Assembly (NCBI RefSeq): GCF_016902445.1
Contig: NZ_JACSNX010000017.1
Coordinates: 1 to 56,294, forward strand
Source: Oscillibacter valericigenes
Lineage (GTDB): Bacteria > Bacillota > Clostridia > Oscillospirales > Oscillospiraceae
Direction of reading: 5' to 3'
Length of the DNA stretch: 56,294 nt
Numbering within the stretch: position 1 is the first letter of the stretch; every line of letters starts with the position of its first letter. Positions 16,176 through 24,837 of this stretch are shown piece after piece. The position numbers and the translations under genes are program-made. Under the pieces are notes generated by a model. It ran no database searches. It was given only the letters and a program-made list of their open reading frames with translations, and had not been told where the DNA came from.

Positions 16176-16342
16176 GGCTGCAGAGGCGCAGACGATTCGT
16201 CTGCCGCACCCGGCCTGACACCCGGCTCACCCCTGCGGAAAGACTGCCGGGGCACCCTGTCCATATGCGATGCGGTGCCCGGTGCGCAGCGCCCCCGCCG
16301 GCACAGGCAGGCTGTGCAGAAAATGCTCAAGGAGGTACGCCT

Positions 16343-17158
16343 ATGCGTGTGGCATTGATCCAGATGCCGGTGGTCCCGGACAAACAGCGGAATATCCAGA
16401 CGGCTCTCGCCAAGATCCGGGAGGCCGCCGACAACGGCGCGGACTTCGCCGTCCTGCCGGAGATGTTCTGCTGCCCCTATGACAACAGCTGCTTCCGGCC
16501 CTATGGGGAGCCGGAGGGCGGCGAGGCCCAGGCGGCCCTGTCCGCCCTGGCGGCGGAGCGGAAACTCTATCTCGTCGGCGGCACGGTCCCGGAGCTTGCG
16601 GGAGACCAGGTCTACAACACCTGCTACGTCTACGGCCCGGACGGCCGGCAGCTGGCCAGGCACCGCAAGGCCCACCTGTTTGACATCGACGTGCCCGGCG
16701 GCCAGCGGTTCCGGGAGTCCGACACCTTTTCCCGGGGAAACGCCGTCACCACCTTTGAGACGGCCTTCGGCACCATGGGCCTGTGCGTCTGCTTTGACCT
16801 GCGGTTCGAGGAGCTGGCCCGGTGCATGTGCCTGCGGGGCGCCAAGGTGATCTTCGTGCCGGCGGCCTTCAACATGACCACCGGCCCCGCCCACTGGGAG
16901 ATCCTGTTCCGCCAGCGGGCGGTGGACAACCAGTGCTTCACCGTTGGCGTGGCCCCCGCCCGGGACGAGGCGGCCTCCTACGTGTCCTACGGCAACTCCA
17001 TCGCCGTGGATCCCTGGGGCACGGTGCTGTGCCGGGCCGGGGCGGAGGAGACGACCCTGTACGCCGATCTGGACCTGGACCGGCTGGCGGCGGTGCGGAC
17101 TCAGCTGCCCATCCTCTCCGGCCGGCGGACGGACCTGTACGAGATCGGCGAGCGATGA
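16343..17158 (+). CDS. Carbon-nitrogen hydrolase (nitrilase superfamily, omega-amidase-like)
   Basis: The 271-residue protein has the nitrilase triad: E40 in LPEMF, K109 in RHRKAHLFDID and C150 in CVCFDLRF. The HLFDIDVPGG segment and the length resemble the Nit2/omega-amidase branch, which hydrolyses alpha-ketoglutaramate or similar omega-amides to the acid and ammonia in the cytosol. The ATG at 16343 follows AAGGAGG by seven bases; about 160 nt of leader lies after the symmetric promoter. Its stop overlaps the next start as ATGA, so the pair is translationally coupled. The substrate is inferred only. Confidence 0.9.
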   Translation: MRVALIQMPVVPDKQRNIQTALAKIREAADNGADFAVLPEMFCCPYDNSCFRPYGEPEGGEAQAALSALAAERKLYLVGGTVPELAGDQVYNTCYVYGPDGRQLARHRKAHLFDIDVPGGQRFRESDTFSRGNAVTTFETAFGTMGLCVCFDLRFEELARCMCLRGAKVIFVPAAFNMTTGPAHWEILFRQRAVDNQCFTVGVAPARDEAASYVSYGNSIAVDPWGTVLCRAGAEETTLYADLDLDRLAAVRTQLPILSGRRTDLYEIGER

Positions 17159-17469
17159 GCGGCCGCGTCTTTCCCGCCTTTTACGACGTGGTAAGGCGGA
17201 TCCCCGCCGGAAAAGTCGCCACCTACGGCCAGATCGCCCGGCTGGCCGGCATGCCCCGGTGCGCCCGGCTGGTGGGATACGCCATGGCCGCCTGTCAGGA
17301 CCCGGCCGTGCCCTGCCACCGGGTGGTGGACCGGTTCGGCGGCACCAAGGCCGCCTTTGACACCTTCGCCCCCGGCACCCAGCGGGCCCTGCTGGAGGCG
17401 GAGGGCGTGGATTTCCGCCTGGACGGCACTGTGGATCTGGAGCACTGTCTCTGGTCACCGCAAACATGA
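17155..17469 (+). CDS. MGMT-domain DNA-binding/alkyltransferase protein (short form)
   Basis: This 104-residue protein consists only of the C-terminal DNA-binding domain of O6-alkylguanine-DNA alkyltransferases: FYDVVRRIPAGKVATYGQIA, the RLVGYAMAA helix and PCHRVV. The active cysteine is present (C54), unlike alkyltransferase-like proteins that have Trp there. The N-terminal domain of full MGMT is missing, as is usual for this short family. It may repair or flag alkylated bases. Translation is coupled to the nitrilase gene by ATGA; the functional link is not evident. Confidence 0.88.
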   Translation: MSGRVFPAFYDVVRRIPAGKVATYGQIARLAGMPRCARLVGYAMAACQDPAVPCHRVVDRFGGTKAAFDTFAPGTQRALLEAEGVDFRLDGTVDLEHCLWSPQT

Positions 17470-17502
17470 AACAGGAGAGAGGCGTCTGCCTCTCTCCTGT
17501 TT
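17470..17502. terminator. Bidirectional terminator
   Basis: A 14-bp stem (17470-17483 with 17488-17501) with flanking A and T runs lies between the converging MGMT and aminotransferase genes. Confidence 0.88.
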
Positions 17503-17509
17503 TGTCCGC

Positions 17510-18709
17510 TCACTGCTTCCGGCTGTTGTAGGCCCGGATGCCAAGACCCAGCAGCTCGATGGACCGGGTCAGGTCGTCGGGATTCGTCACATAGGCGATG
17601 CGGATCTCGTTGCGGCCCTTGCCGGGCTCTCCGTAAAAGCCCTCTCCGGGGGCATACATGACGGTCTCGCCCTGGTCCTGGAACTCCTCCAGCAGGAAGT
17701 ACTGCAGCTTCTCCGCGTCGTCCACCGGCAGGGTCACCATCAGGTAGAAGGCCCCCTCCGGCTCGCTGAACTGCACATTGGGCACCCGGTTCAGCGCCGC
17801 CACCACGGCATCCTTCCGGCGGCGGTACTCCTCCCGCACGCCGGCGTAGTACGCCGCGTCCATCTTCCGGTACAGGGCGGCGGCGGCCACCTGGTCCAGC
17901 GTGGCCGCGCACAGACGGCCCTGGCAGAGCTTCATGGCCTGGCCCATCAGCTCCTTGTTGCGGGAGATCAGCGCGCCCACCCGGGCGCCGGTGGCGGAGA
18001 ACCGCTTGGAGATGGAGTCCACCACCGCCACATTTTCCGCCGCGTCCGTGAACTCCAGCATGGAGGAGGGCGCCTCATCGCCGTAGACGATCTCCCGGTA
18101 CACCTCGTCGCTGATGAGGAGCAGGTCGTGCTCCTTGGCGATGTCCACCATCAGCCGCCGCTCCTCCGGCGTCAGAACCACACCGGTGGGATTGCCGGGG
18201 TTGGTGATGAGGATCGCCCGGGTGTGCTCGTTGATCAGGGGCTCGATCCGGGCCCGGTCCGCGTAGCGGTACCCCTCCTCCGCCGAGGTGGGGATGGGCC
18301 GGATGGCGGCGCCGGTGACCCGGACGAACGTGTCGTAGTTGGGATAGAAGGGCTCGGGGATCAGGATCTCGTCTCCCTCGTCCAGCACGCAGGGCAGGAC
18401 GATCTGCAGCGCCTCGCTGCCGCCGTAGGTTGCCAGGATCTCATCGCAGGTGATGGGGTAGCCCAGGCGGGCGTAATAGTCCCGCACCGCCTCCAGATAG
18501 ACCTCCACGCCGGGGGCGGGGGCATAAGCCAGAACCGTCTCGCCGAAATCCCGGGCCGCGTCGAAAAAGGCCCTGGGCGTCTCGATGTCCGGCTGGCCGA
18601 TGTTCAGATGGTGTACCCGCAGGCCCTTGGCCTCCGCCGCCACCTCATAGGGGTAGAACTTCCGCATGGGAGAGAGGCCGCACTGCTGGATCTTATGGGA
18701 AAATTTCAT
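17510..18709 (-). CDS. PLP-dependent class I/II aminotransferase
   Basis: This 399-residue fold-type I aminotransferase has NPGNPTG at 170-176, D201 in ISDEVY, the PLP lysine K235 in DSISKRFSATG, and a C-terminal Arg region. It belongs to the aspartate/alanine-type aminotransferases that move amino groups between an amino acid and 2-oxoglutarate or pyruvate. The T-box leader upstream with a likely GCC (Ala) specifier suggests a role in alanine synthesis, but this is inference; aspartate transaminase is the main alternative. The ATG at 18709 follows AGGAGGT; the longer in-frame extension runs through the terminator of the leader. Confidence 0.9.
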   Translation of the reverse strand: MKFSHKIQQCGLSPMRKFYPYEVAAEAKGLRVHHLNIGQPDIETPRAFFDAARDFGETVLAYAPAPGVEVYLEAVRDYYARLGYPITCDEILATYGGSEALQIVLPCVLDEGDEILIPEPFYPNYDTFVRVTGAAIRPIPTSAEEGYRYADRARIEPLINEHTRAILITNPGNPTGVVLTPEERRLMVDIAKEHDLLLISDEVYREIVYGDEAPSSMLEFTDAAENVAVVDSISKRFSATGARVGALISRNKELMGQAMKLCQGRLCAATLDQVAAAALYRKMDAAYYAGVREEYRRRKDAVVAALNRVPNVQFSEPEGAFYLMVTLPVDDAEKLQYFLLEEFQDQGETVMYAPGEGFYGEPGKGRNEIRIAYVTNPDDLTRSIELLGLGIRAYNSRKQ

Positions 18710-18763
18710 AGAAATGACCTCCTTGGTCAAAATTTTTATGTGTACGGGCGGCGGCTCGGGATA

Positions 18764-19005
18764 AAAAAACGCCCCTGACATCTCTGTCAGGGGCGAAAGT
18801 CCGTTCCGCGGTACCACCCTGATCTGCCGCCCCTCCGGAAGAGCGGCATCTCATGCCATCCTGTAACGGGGATGAGCCGTTCCGCTCATCGCGGACTGCT
18901 CCAGAGTGGCTGCCGTGCGGCGTGGGCTGGGGGCTTGCACCGCCTCCCCCTCGCTTGAAAGCCGGTTTCGCAGGGCTGGCTCTGTCATCGCGTTTGCTGT
19001 TGATT
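18764..19005 (-). ncRNA. T-box leader upstream of the aminotransferase
   Basis: The minus-strand RNA holds the invariant T-box AGGGTGGTACCGCGG (18806-18820), a terminator (10-bp stem 18771-18780 with 18785-18794, then seven T), and Stem I elements AGCGAG and GGTGCAAGCC. Placed against the glyQS leader, the specifier codon next to ACTCTGGAGC is GCC (18908-18910), pointing to uncharged tRNA-Ala. The class call is firm; the specifier is less so. Confidence 0.88.
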
Positions 19006-19011
19006 GGTTCT

Positions 19012-19039
19012 ATTATACGTCTTTGCGGGGATTTGTCAA
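19012..19039 (-). promoter_or_regulatory. Promoter of the T-box transcript
   Basis: Minus-strand TTGACA and TATAAT, both perfect, with 16 bp between them. Confidence 0.88.
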
Positions 19040-19077
19040 GCGCAGAATTGCAGAGTTTTTCCCGGATCCGGCAAAGC

Positions 19078-21615
19078 TCAGGCCTCTTCCTCCGGGAATG
19101 GCGGTTCATCTGTACTGCCGGCGGGGGCGCTGCCCATCTGCATCTCCTGCCACTTCTCCCGGGTGATCAGCAGCTGCCGGGGCTTGGAGCCCTCGAAGGG
19201 GCCCACGATCCCCCGCTCCTCCATCTGGTCCACCAGACGTGCGGCCCGGGAGTAGCCCAGCTTCAGCCGCCGCTGCAGCATGGAGACGGAGGCCTGTCCG
19301 GTCTCCAGCACCACCTCCACGGCGGCGGGGAGCAGTTCGTCCTCTTCCTCTCCGGCCTCCGGAGCAGCCGCTCCGGCGCCCTTGCCGCCCTTCTCCTTCT
19401 CCTGCAGGGACTCCTCGATCTTGGCGATGACCTCATTGTCATAGTGGGCCTCACCGGACTGCTTCACGAACTGGACCACCTGCTCGATCTCCTCCGGGGA
19501 GATGAAGCACCCCTGGACACGGACGGGCTTGCCCTGTCCCAGAGGGGCGTAGAGCATGTCACCCTTGCCCACCAGCTTTTCTGCGCCGGTGTTGTCCAGA
19601 ATGATCCGGGATTCCAGCGAAGAAGCCACGGCGAAGGCGATGCGGCTGGGGATGTTGGCCTTCATGAGGCCGGTGATCACGTCGGCGGAGGGCCGCTGGG
19701 TGGCAATCACCAGGTGGACGCCGGCGGCGCGGCCCATCTGGGCCACCCGGCAGATGGACTCCTCCACCTCCTTGGCGGCCACCAGCATCAGGTCTGCCAG
19801 CTCGTCGATGACCACCACCACGCTGGGCAGGGTCTCCAGGTCCTCGCTGGCCTTCGCCAGCTTGTTGTACTCCTCCAGCTTCTTCACGCCGTGCTCAGAG
19901 AAGGTCTTGTACCGCTTCATCATCTCGAACACCGCCCACTGCAGGGCGCCGGCGGCCTTTTTCGGGTCCGTCACCACCGGGATCAGCAGGTGGGGGATGC
20001 CGTTGTAGGGGGCCAGCTCCACCATCTTGGGGTCCACCATGATGAAGCGGACCTCATCCGGGGTGGACTTGTACAGCAGGGACACGATCAGGGAGTTGGT
20101 ACACACGGACTTGCCGGAGCCGGTGGTGCCGGCGATCAGCACGTGGGGCAGACGCTCGATGTCGCCGACGATGTTCCGGCCGCCGATGTCCCGTCCCAGG
20201 GCAAAGGCCACCTTGGACTTGTGCTCCGTAAACTCCCGGGACTCGATCACGTCCCGGATCAGCACCGGCGTCACCTGCTTGTTGGGCACCTCGATGCCCA
20301 CCACGGAGATCTTGTCCGGGATGGGTGCGATCCGCACGCCGGAGGCGCCCAGCGCCAGTGCGATATCATCCGCCAGATTGGTGAGCTTGCTGAGCTTCAC
20401 GCCCTGGTCCAGCACGAACTCATACCGGGTGACGGAGGGGCCGTGGACCACATCGCCGGCGGTGGCGTCCACGCCGAAGCTGGTGAGGGTCTCCGCCAGA
20501 CGGCGGGAGTTGTTCCGCAGCTCCGCGCCGGTCTCGGCGTAGTTTTCCGCCCGGCTCTGCTTCAGCAGCGTGATGGGCGGGAACTGATAGGCGCTCTCCT
20601 CCGCCGCCATCTTCTCCTCGATCTCCGCCGTCACGGCGGCGGTCTGTGCCGCCACCTCCCGGGCCACGGCCTTTTTCCCCTGCGCAGGGGCGGCTGCGGG
20701 CGTGGGCTCTTCAGCAGGGTTCTCCGCTGCCGGCATCGGCGCCGGGGCAGCTGCCCTGGCGCGGACAGGCTCCGCTGCGGGCGCCGCGGGGGCCGGCTCC
20801 GGCTCCCTGTCGGAGAGCACCTGGTCCGGTGTCTTCATCTTGTCGGACCGATGGCGGAAAAAGCCGGTGAATCGGCCTGGATCCTCTTCCGGCGGGGCAG
20901 CCAGCTCCTCGCTGTCCAGGGGGATGTCGATGGCGGGCTTCGCCTGCCGCTCAGTCCGCCGCCGGGGCGGCTCCGCGGGAGTGATATGGATGGCCGGGGC
21001 AGGCTCCGGCTCTTCCTCGTACTCCGGGCGGTTCCGCACCATCTCCAGGATGGCGGACGGGGTCACCCTGAAGGCAGCCAGCAGTTCTCCGGCCAGCAGA
21101 AGGGCAAAGAGCACGATGGAAACATATTTGGAGACCGTTACGACCGCTGCCTCCGCCAGCAGGCCGGAGACTGCCCCGCCTGCCTTCAGGGCGATGCCGC
21201 TGGTCCAGAGGCTCTTGAGGACTCCCTCGCCGCTCAGGGGATACGTCCCGCCGGCGAAGATGGTGTGGAACAGAGCGCCCGCGGTCAGGGGCAGCAGCAG
21301 AGCACCGGCAGTCCGCAGCGCCACCGGGCGCCCCCGATGCAGCAGCAGGATCCCTCCCGCCAGCAGCATGGCAGGGCCCGCCAGCCAGTATCCATAGCCG
21401 AACAATCCCTTCAAAAGCTCCGCCAGCAGATCGATGAGGATGGCCTGCACGCCGCAGTAGCTCACCAGCACACACAGGGCCAGCACCAGCAGGACCGCGC
21501 CCCCCACCTCCCGGCGGATAGGGCGCTTCTGGGGCTGCTTGCTCTTTGCCGTGCGGGAGCCGGATCGGCTGCCGCTCTTTTTCGTTGTCGTTTTCTTCTG
21601 CGTTGAGGATGCCAT
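19078..21615 (-). CDS. DNA translocase FtsK/SpoIIIE
   Basis: The 845-residue protein starts with a basic Lys/Ser/Thr tail, then four membrane helices (about 40-165), a variable Pro/Ala/Glu linker (about 200-330) and the RecA-like motor. Walker A AGTTGSGKS lies near residue 494 and Walker B VVVVIDELADL near 600. The gamma winged helix that reads KOPS/SRS sites covers about 775-840 (SVSMLQRRLKLGYSRAARLVDQME). It pumps chromosome ends through the closing septum, or into the forespore if the species sporulates. Whether it is FtsK or SpoIIIE cannot be told. It follows uppP by 124 bases with no clear promoter between. Confidence 0.93.
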   Translation of the reverse strand: MASSTQKKTTTKKSGSRSGSRTAKSKQPQKRPIRREVGGAVLLVLALCVLVSYCGVQAILIDLLAELLKGLFGYGYWLAGPAMLLAGGILLLHRGRPVALRTAGALLLPLTAGALFHTIFAGGTYPLSGEGVLKSLWTSGIALKAGGAVSGLLAEAAVVTVSKYVSIVLFALLLAGELLAAFRVTPSAILEMVRNRPEYEEEPEPAPAIHITPAEPPRRRTERQAKPAIDIPLDSEELAAPPEEDPGRFTGFFRHRSDKMKTPDQVLSDREPEPAPAAPAAEPVRARAAAPAPMPAAENPAEEPTPAAAPAQGKKAVAREVAAQTAAVTAEIEEKMAAEESAYQFPPITLLKQSRAENYAETGAELRNNSRRLAETLTSFGVDATAGDVVHGPSVTRYEFVLDQGVKLSKLTNLADDIALALGASGVRIAPIPDKISVVGIEVPNKQVTPVLIRDVIESREFTEHKSKVAFALGRDIGGRNIVGDIERLPHVLIAGTTGSGKSVCTNSLIVSLLYKSTPDEVRFIMVDPKMVELAPYNGIPHLLIPVVTDPKKAAGALQWAVFEMMKRYKTFSEHGVKKLEEYNKLAKASEDLETLPSVVVVIDELADLMLVAAKEVEESICRVAQMGRAAGVHLVIATQRPSADVITGLMKANIPSRIAFAVASSLESRIILDNTGAEKLVGKGDMLYAPLGQGKPVRVQGCFISPEEIEQVVQFVKQSGEAHYDNEVIAKIEESLQEKEKGGKGAGAAAPEAGEEEDELLPAAVEVVLETGQASVSMLQRRLKLGYSRAARLVDQMEERGIVGPFEGSKPRQLLITREKWQEMQMGSAPAGSTDEPPFPEEEA

Positions 21616-21739
21616 GCTTCTCTCCTTCGTGGCTCCAATCTCCCTTGTTCACTGCCGGGGCAGCGCCTCAGCCCGCAAACCCATAAGTTCGAGTGACCGT
21701 GGCCTCTTCCGTGCGGATGGACGGCGGGCCAAAGGCAAG

Positions 21740-22579
21740 TTATCCCAGCACCAGCGTCAGCGCCAGCACGATCAGGCCCGCCGCCCAGCAATAATAGGCG
21801 AACCATCCGAACTTGCCTTTGTCGGCGATCATCTTCAGCAGGCGGATGCAGGCGTAGCCCACCACGGCGGCCACCGCCACGCCCACCAGGTACACGGGGA
21901 TCTCCGATACGATAATGGTGTTTTCCGTGATCGCGTCCTTCAGTGTCAGGATGTTCGCCCCCAGAATGGCGGGGATGGACATCAGAAAGGAAAACCGCAC
22001 GGCGAATTTCCGGTCAAACCCCACAAAACAGCCGGCGGTGATGGTGGTGCCGGAGCGGGAGATTCCGGGGCAGGTGGCGATGGCCTGGGCCACGCCCACC
22101 AAAAAGACGTCCAGCAGTCTGGCGCTCCGCTCCGCCTTGCGGCCCTTCTTCACCCGGTCGCTGGCAAACAGCAGGAAGCCTGTCACGATCAGCGCGCCTG
22201 CCACAAAATAGATGTTGCCGGACAGGCCCTCGATCCAGTCCTTGATGGGCAGCACGGCGAACAGCGGCACCGTGGCCACAATGATCAGCAGGATCAGCCG
22301 CCGGGCCGGGGGCATGGGTGTGGGCGTGGTGCCATGGGCCAGATCCCGGACTCCGTCGATCAGCTCAACGATCATCTCCCGGATGTCCTTCCAATAAGCC
22401 ACGAACACCGCAACCAGGGTGCCCAGATGCAGCAGGACATCAAAAAAATCCGGCGTCGCCGGGACGCCCGCCTGGCCCAGGAAGTGCTCCGCAATGGCCA
22501 GATGGCCGGAGCTGGAGATGGGCAGAAACTCTGCCAGGCCCTGGATCAGGCCCAGCAGGATGGATGACAGCAAAGACAA
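21740..22579 (-). CDS. uppP: Undecaprenyl-diphosphatase UppP (BacA)
   Basis: The membrane enzyme dephosphorylates undecaprenyl diphosphate, recycling the lipid carrier of wall synthesis; it also gives bacitracin tolerance. The two signature blocks are present: QGLAEFLPISSSGH near the start and PGISRSGTT near residues 160-170, with about eight helices. I chose the TTG at 22579 (279 residues, MSLLSSILLG) because GGAGGA lies nine bases before it; the TTG at 22588 directly abuts that site. No strong promoter is seen upstream apart from a TATACT box near 22623-22628 with a poor -35. Confidence 0.9.
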   Translation of the reverse strand: MSLLSSILLGLIQGLAEFLPISSSGHLAIAEHFLGQAGVPATPDFFDVLLHLGTLVAVFVAYWKDIREMIVELIDGVRDLAHGTTPTPMPPARRLILLIIVATVPLFAVLPIKDWIEGLSGNIYFVAGALIVTGFLLFASDRVKKGRKAERSARLLDVFLVGVAQAIATCPGISRSGTTITAGCFVGFDRKFAVRFSFLMSIPAILGANILTLKDAITENTIIVSEIPVYLVGVAVAAVVGYACIRLLKMIADKGKFGWFAYYCWAAGLIVLALTLVLG

Positions 22580-22683
22580 TGGGTTCAATCCTCCAGTCGT
22601 TTAAAATCGGACATACATGTTTGAGTATATCACGGTCAGGCGGAAAATTCCAGTCATATTTCCGGGAAAGCCGCGGCGGGGGC

Positions 22684-22713
22684 AAAAACAGACCGGTCCC
22701 TGTGACCGGTCTG
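22684..22713 (-). terminator. Terminator of acpP-rnc
   Basis: A perfect 10-bp stem (22689-22698 with 22704-22713) is followed on the minus strand by TTTTTG, 24 bases after the rnc stop. Confidence 0.9.
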
Positions 22714-22736
22714 TTCTCCTGTATTCCGCCAGCGGC

Positions 22737-23420
22737 TCACACCTCTTCCAGCGCCTCCAGCGCGGCTCTGGCCGCCGCCTGTTCCGCCTCTTTTTTGCTG
22801 TGGCCGGTGCCGGTGCCCACCGGCTGGCCGTTGAGCTGCACCTCCGCCTGGAAGGTCTTGTCATGATCCGGCCCCGCCTCGCCGATCATATGGTAGGTGA
22901 GCACCTGATCCGCCTGGCGCTGGACCAGCTCCTGCAGAGCGGTCTTGTAGTCCCGGCGGCGCTCCTCCACCACCTCTTCCTTCTCGGCATCCAGCAGGCA
23001 GCGGTGGATCAGGGCGGAGGCGCTCTCGATCCCACCGTCCAGATACACGGCGGCAAACACCGCCTCTGTGGCGTCCGCCAGGATGGAGATCCGCTCCCGG
23101 CCGCCGCCGGCCTCCTCGCCGCGGCCCAGCTTCAGATACTGGCCCAGGCCCAGCTTCCGCGCCACCTCATACAGGCTCTGCTCGCACACCAGGGCCGCCC
23201 GGATGCGGGTCAGGTCCCCCTCCGGCAGATCCGGGTGCTGGCGGAAGAGGAATTCCGCCGTCACAAAGCCCAGCACGGAATCCCCCAGGAACTCCAGCCG
23301 CTCGTTGCTGCGCAGCCCGGCAGCCCGGTGCTCGTTGGCGTAGGAGCTGTGGTTCAGCGCCTCCTCCAGCAGGGCCGGGTCCCGGAAGCTGTAGTTCAGT
23401 TTTTTCTCCAGATCCTGCAT
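22737..23420 (-). CDS. rnc: Ribonuclease III
   Basis: The 227-residue endonuclease cleaves double-stranded RNA in rRNA and mRNA processing. The catalytic domain has the signature ERLEFLGDSVL with E43 and D47, and the second pair D116 and E119 in ADATEAVFAA. The C-terminal dsRNA-binding domain covers about 155-225. The ATG at 23420 follows GGGAG by eight bases; a TTG five codons upstream is also open. It is downstream of acpP, a common Firmicutes order, with a weak hairpin between them. Confidence 0.93.
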   Translation of the reverse strand: MQDLEKKLNYSFRDPALLEEALNHSSYANEHRAAGLRSNERLEFLGDSVLGFVTAEFLFRQHPDLPEGDLTRIRAALVCEQSLYEVARKLGLGQYLKLGRGEEAGGGRERISILADATEAVFAAVYLDGGIESASALIHRCLLDAEKEEVVEERRRDYKTALQELVQRQADQVLTYHMIGEAGPDHDKTFQAEVQLNGQPVGTGTGHSKKEAEQAAARAALEALEEV

Positions 23421-23442
23421 ATCGTCCACTCCCAAAAGGAAA

Positions 23443-23459
23443 CCCCGCTCACCGCGGGG
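23443..23459 (-). terminator. Weak hairpin (attenuator) between acpP and rnc
   Basis: A 6-bp stem CCCCGC/GCGGGG is followed on the minus strand by TTTCCTTTT. It could let only part of the acpP transcription reach rnc. Confidence 0.5.
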
Positions 23460-23471
23460 CGTTCCTGCATG

Positions 23472-23720
23472 TTATCCGTTCAGCTTGGCCGCCACGTAAT
23501 TCACGGCGTCTCCCACGGTCTTGATGGCCTTGACCTCGTCCTCCTGCGTCATTCCCAGTTCGAACTCCTCTTCCATGGCCATGACCAGCTCCACCAGATC
23601 CACGGAATCGGCGCCCAGGTCATCTTCAAAGGATGTCTCCAGCGTCACCTCGTCCGGCGCCAGGCCAAACTGCTCGGACACCAGATCCTTCATCGTCTGA
23701 AAAATTTCCTCATTTGACAT
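23472..23720 (-). CDS. acpP: Acyl carrier protein
   Basis: The 82-residue acidic protein carries the growing fatty acyl chain on phosphopantetheine attached to S39 in GADSVDLVEL (most ACPs have DSLD here). The ATG at 23720 follows GAGGGG; the GTG three codons upstream is less likely. It lies 82 bases after plsX and has its own promoter, so it is expressed with rnc, separately or in addition to plsX. Confidence 0.94.
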   Translation of the reverse strand: MSNEEIFQTMKDLVSEQFGLAPDEVTLETSFEDDLGADSVDLVELVMAMEEEFELGMTQEDEVKAIKTVGDAVNYVAAKLNG

Positions 23721-23766
23721 GTCGTTCACCCCTCAAGGAAAAATGGCTCTGTGCCTTGATGGGGTA

Positions 23767-23795
23767 ATCATACGGCATCCCCATGGCGGTGTCAA
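23767..23795 (-). promoter_or_regulatory. Promoter of acpP-rnc
   Basis: Minus-strand TTGACA and TATGAT with 17 bp spacing, just after the plsX stop. Confidence 0.82.
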
Positions 23796-23802
23796 TAGGA
23801 AA

Positions 23803-24837
23803 TCAATTTTTTTCCGCTGCCGGCTGGACCCGCATATGCTCAATGTTGGCCTGGATGTCGGCGATGAATCCGCTCTCGGCATATTCCTTGGCCCGCAGCA
23901 CCGCGTTTTCAATGGCCCGGGCATCTGAACTGCCGTGGGCCTTGATCACCGGCTTCTGGATGCCCAGGAAGGGCGTGCCGCCCACCTCACTGGGGTCCAT
24001 CAGCTTCTTCATCCTGCCCAGATCCCCCTTCACCAGGCCGGCGGCCAGCTTGGTCTTGGCGCTGGAGAGGAAGACCGCCTTCAGCTCCTTCAGGATAAAC
24101 TTTCCCAGGCCCTCCATGGACTTGAGGACCACGTTCCCGGTAAAGCCGTCGGTGACGATCACGTCGGCGGCGCCCAGCATGGCGTCGTTGGCCTCCACAT
24201 TGCCGATAAAGCAGATGCGGCCGGCGTCTCCCGCCTCTTTCAGCAGGGCAAATGCCTCATGGCGCAGGGTGTCGCCCTTCTCCTCCTCCGCGCCGATGTT
24301 CAGCAGGCCCACCCGGGGCTTTCCGATGCCCATGACCCGCTGGGCATAGTAGCTGCCCAGGTACGCGAACTGGAGCAGATACTCCGGCGTGCACTCGGCG
24401 TTGGCGCCGCAGTCGCACAGCACCGCCCGTCCTCCGGCAGTGGGGATCTGAGGGCCCATGGCGGCCCGGCGGATGCCCCGGATGCGCTTGACCACCAGGG
24501 TGGCGCCGGAGAGCAGGGCCCCGGTGGACCCGGCGGAGACGAAGGCGTCGCCCGCCCCGTCCTTCAGCAGGTTCAGCCCCACGGTCAGGGAGGAGTTGGG
24601 CTTCAGCTTGAAGGCCATGGCGGGGTCGTCGGCGATCTCCACCACCTCCGCGGCATCCTTGATCTCCACTCCTGCCGGCAGGCTCTTTTCGCCGCAGGCC
24701 TCCACGGCCTTCAGCACCTCCGCCGTCCGGCCCACCAGAATGATCTCCACTCCGTGGTCCCGGTTGGCGGCCAGGGCGCCCCGGACGATCTCCAGCGGGG
24801 CGTTGTCCCCGCCCATTGCGTCTACGATGATCTTCAT
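23803..24837 (-). CDS. plsX: Phosphate acyltransferase PlsX
   Basis: The 344-residue protein starts MKIIVDAMGGDNAP, the hallmark of PlsX. It makes acyl-phosphate from acyl-ACP, the first step of phospholipid synthesis with PlsY. SAGSTGALLSGATL and TDGFTGNVVLKSMEG are further conserved blocks. It starts within the trmFO stop (ATGA overlap), so it is coupled to trmFO. The acpP gene follows. The usual partners fapR and fabH/fabD are not nearby. Confidence 0.94.
   Translation of the reverse strand: MKIIVDAMGGDNAPLEIVRGALAANRDHGVEIILVGRTAEVLKAVEACGEKSLPAGVEIKDAAEVVEIADDPAMAFKLKPNSSLTVGLNLLKDGAGDAFVSAGSTGALLSGATLVVKRIRGIRRAAMGPQIPTAGGRAVLCDCGANAECTPEYLLQFAYLGSYYAQRVMGIGKPRVGLLNIGAEEEKGDTLRHEAFALLKEAGDAGRICFIGNVEANDAMLGAADVIVTDGFTGNVVLKSMEGLGKFILKELKAVFLSSAKTKLAAGLVKGDLGRMKKLMDPSEVGGTPFLGIQKPVIKAHGSSDARAIENAVLRAKEYAESGFIADIQANIEHMRVQPAAEKN

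Noticed and set aside
17155..17469. Alkyltransferase-like (ATL) protein lacking the active Cys
   Set aside because: The Cys in PCHRV is present at residue 54.
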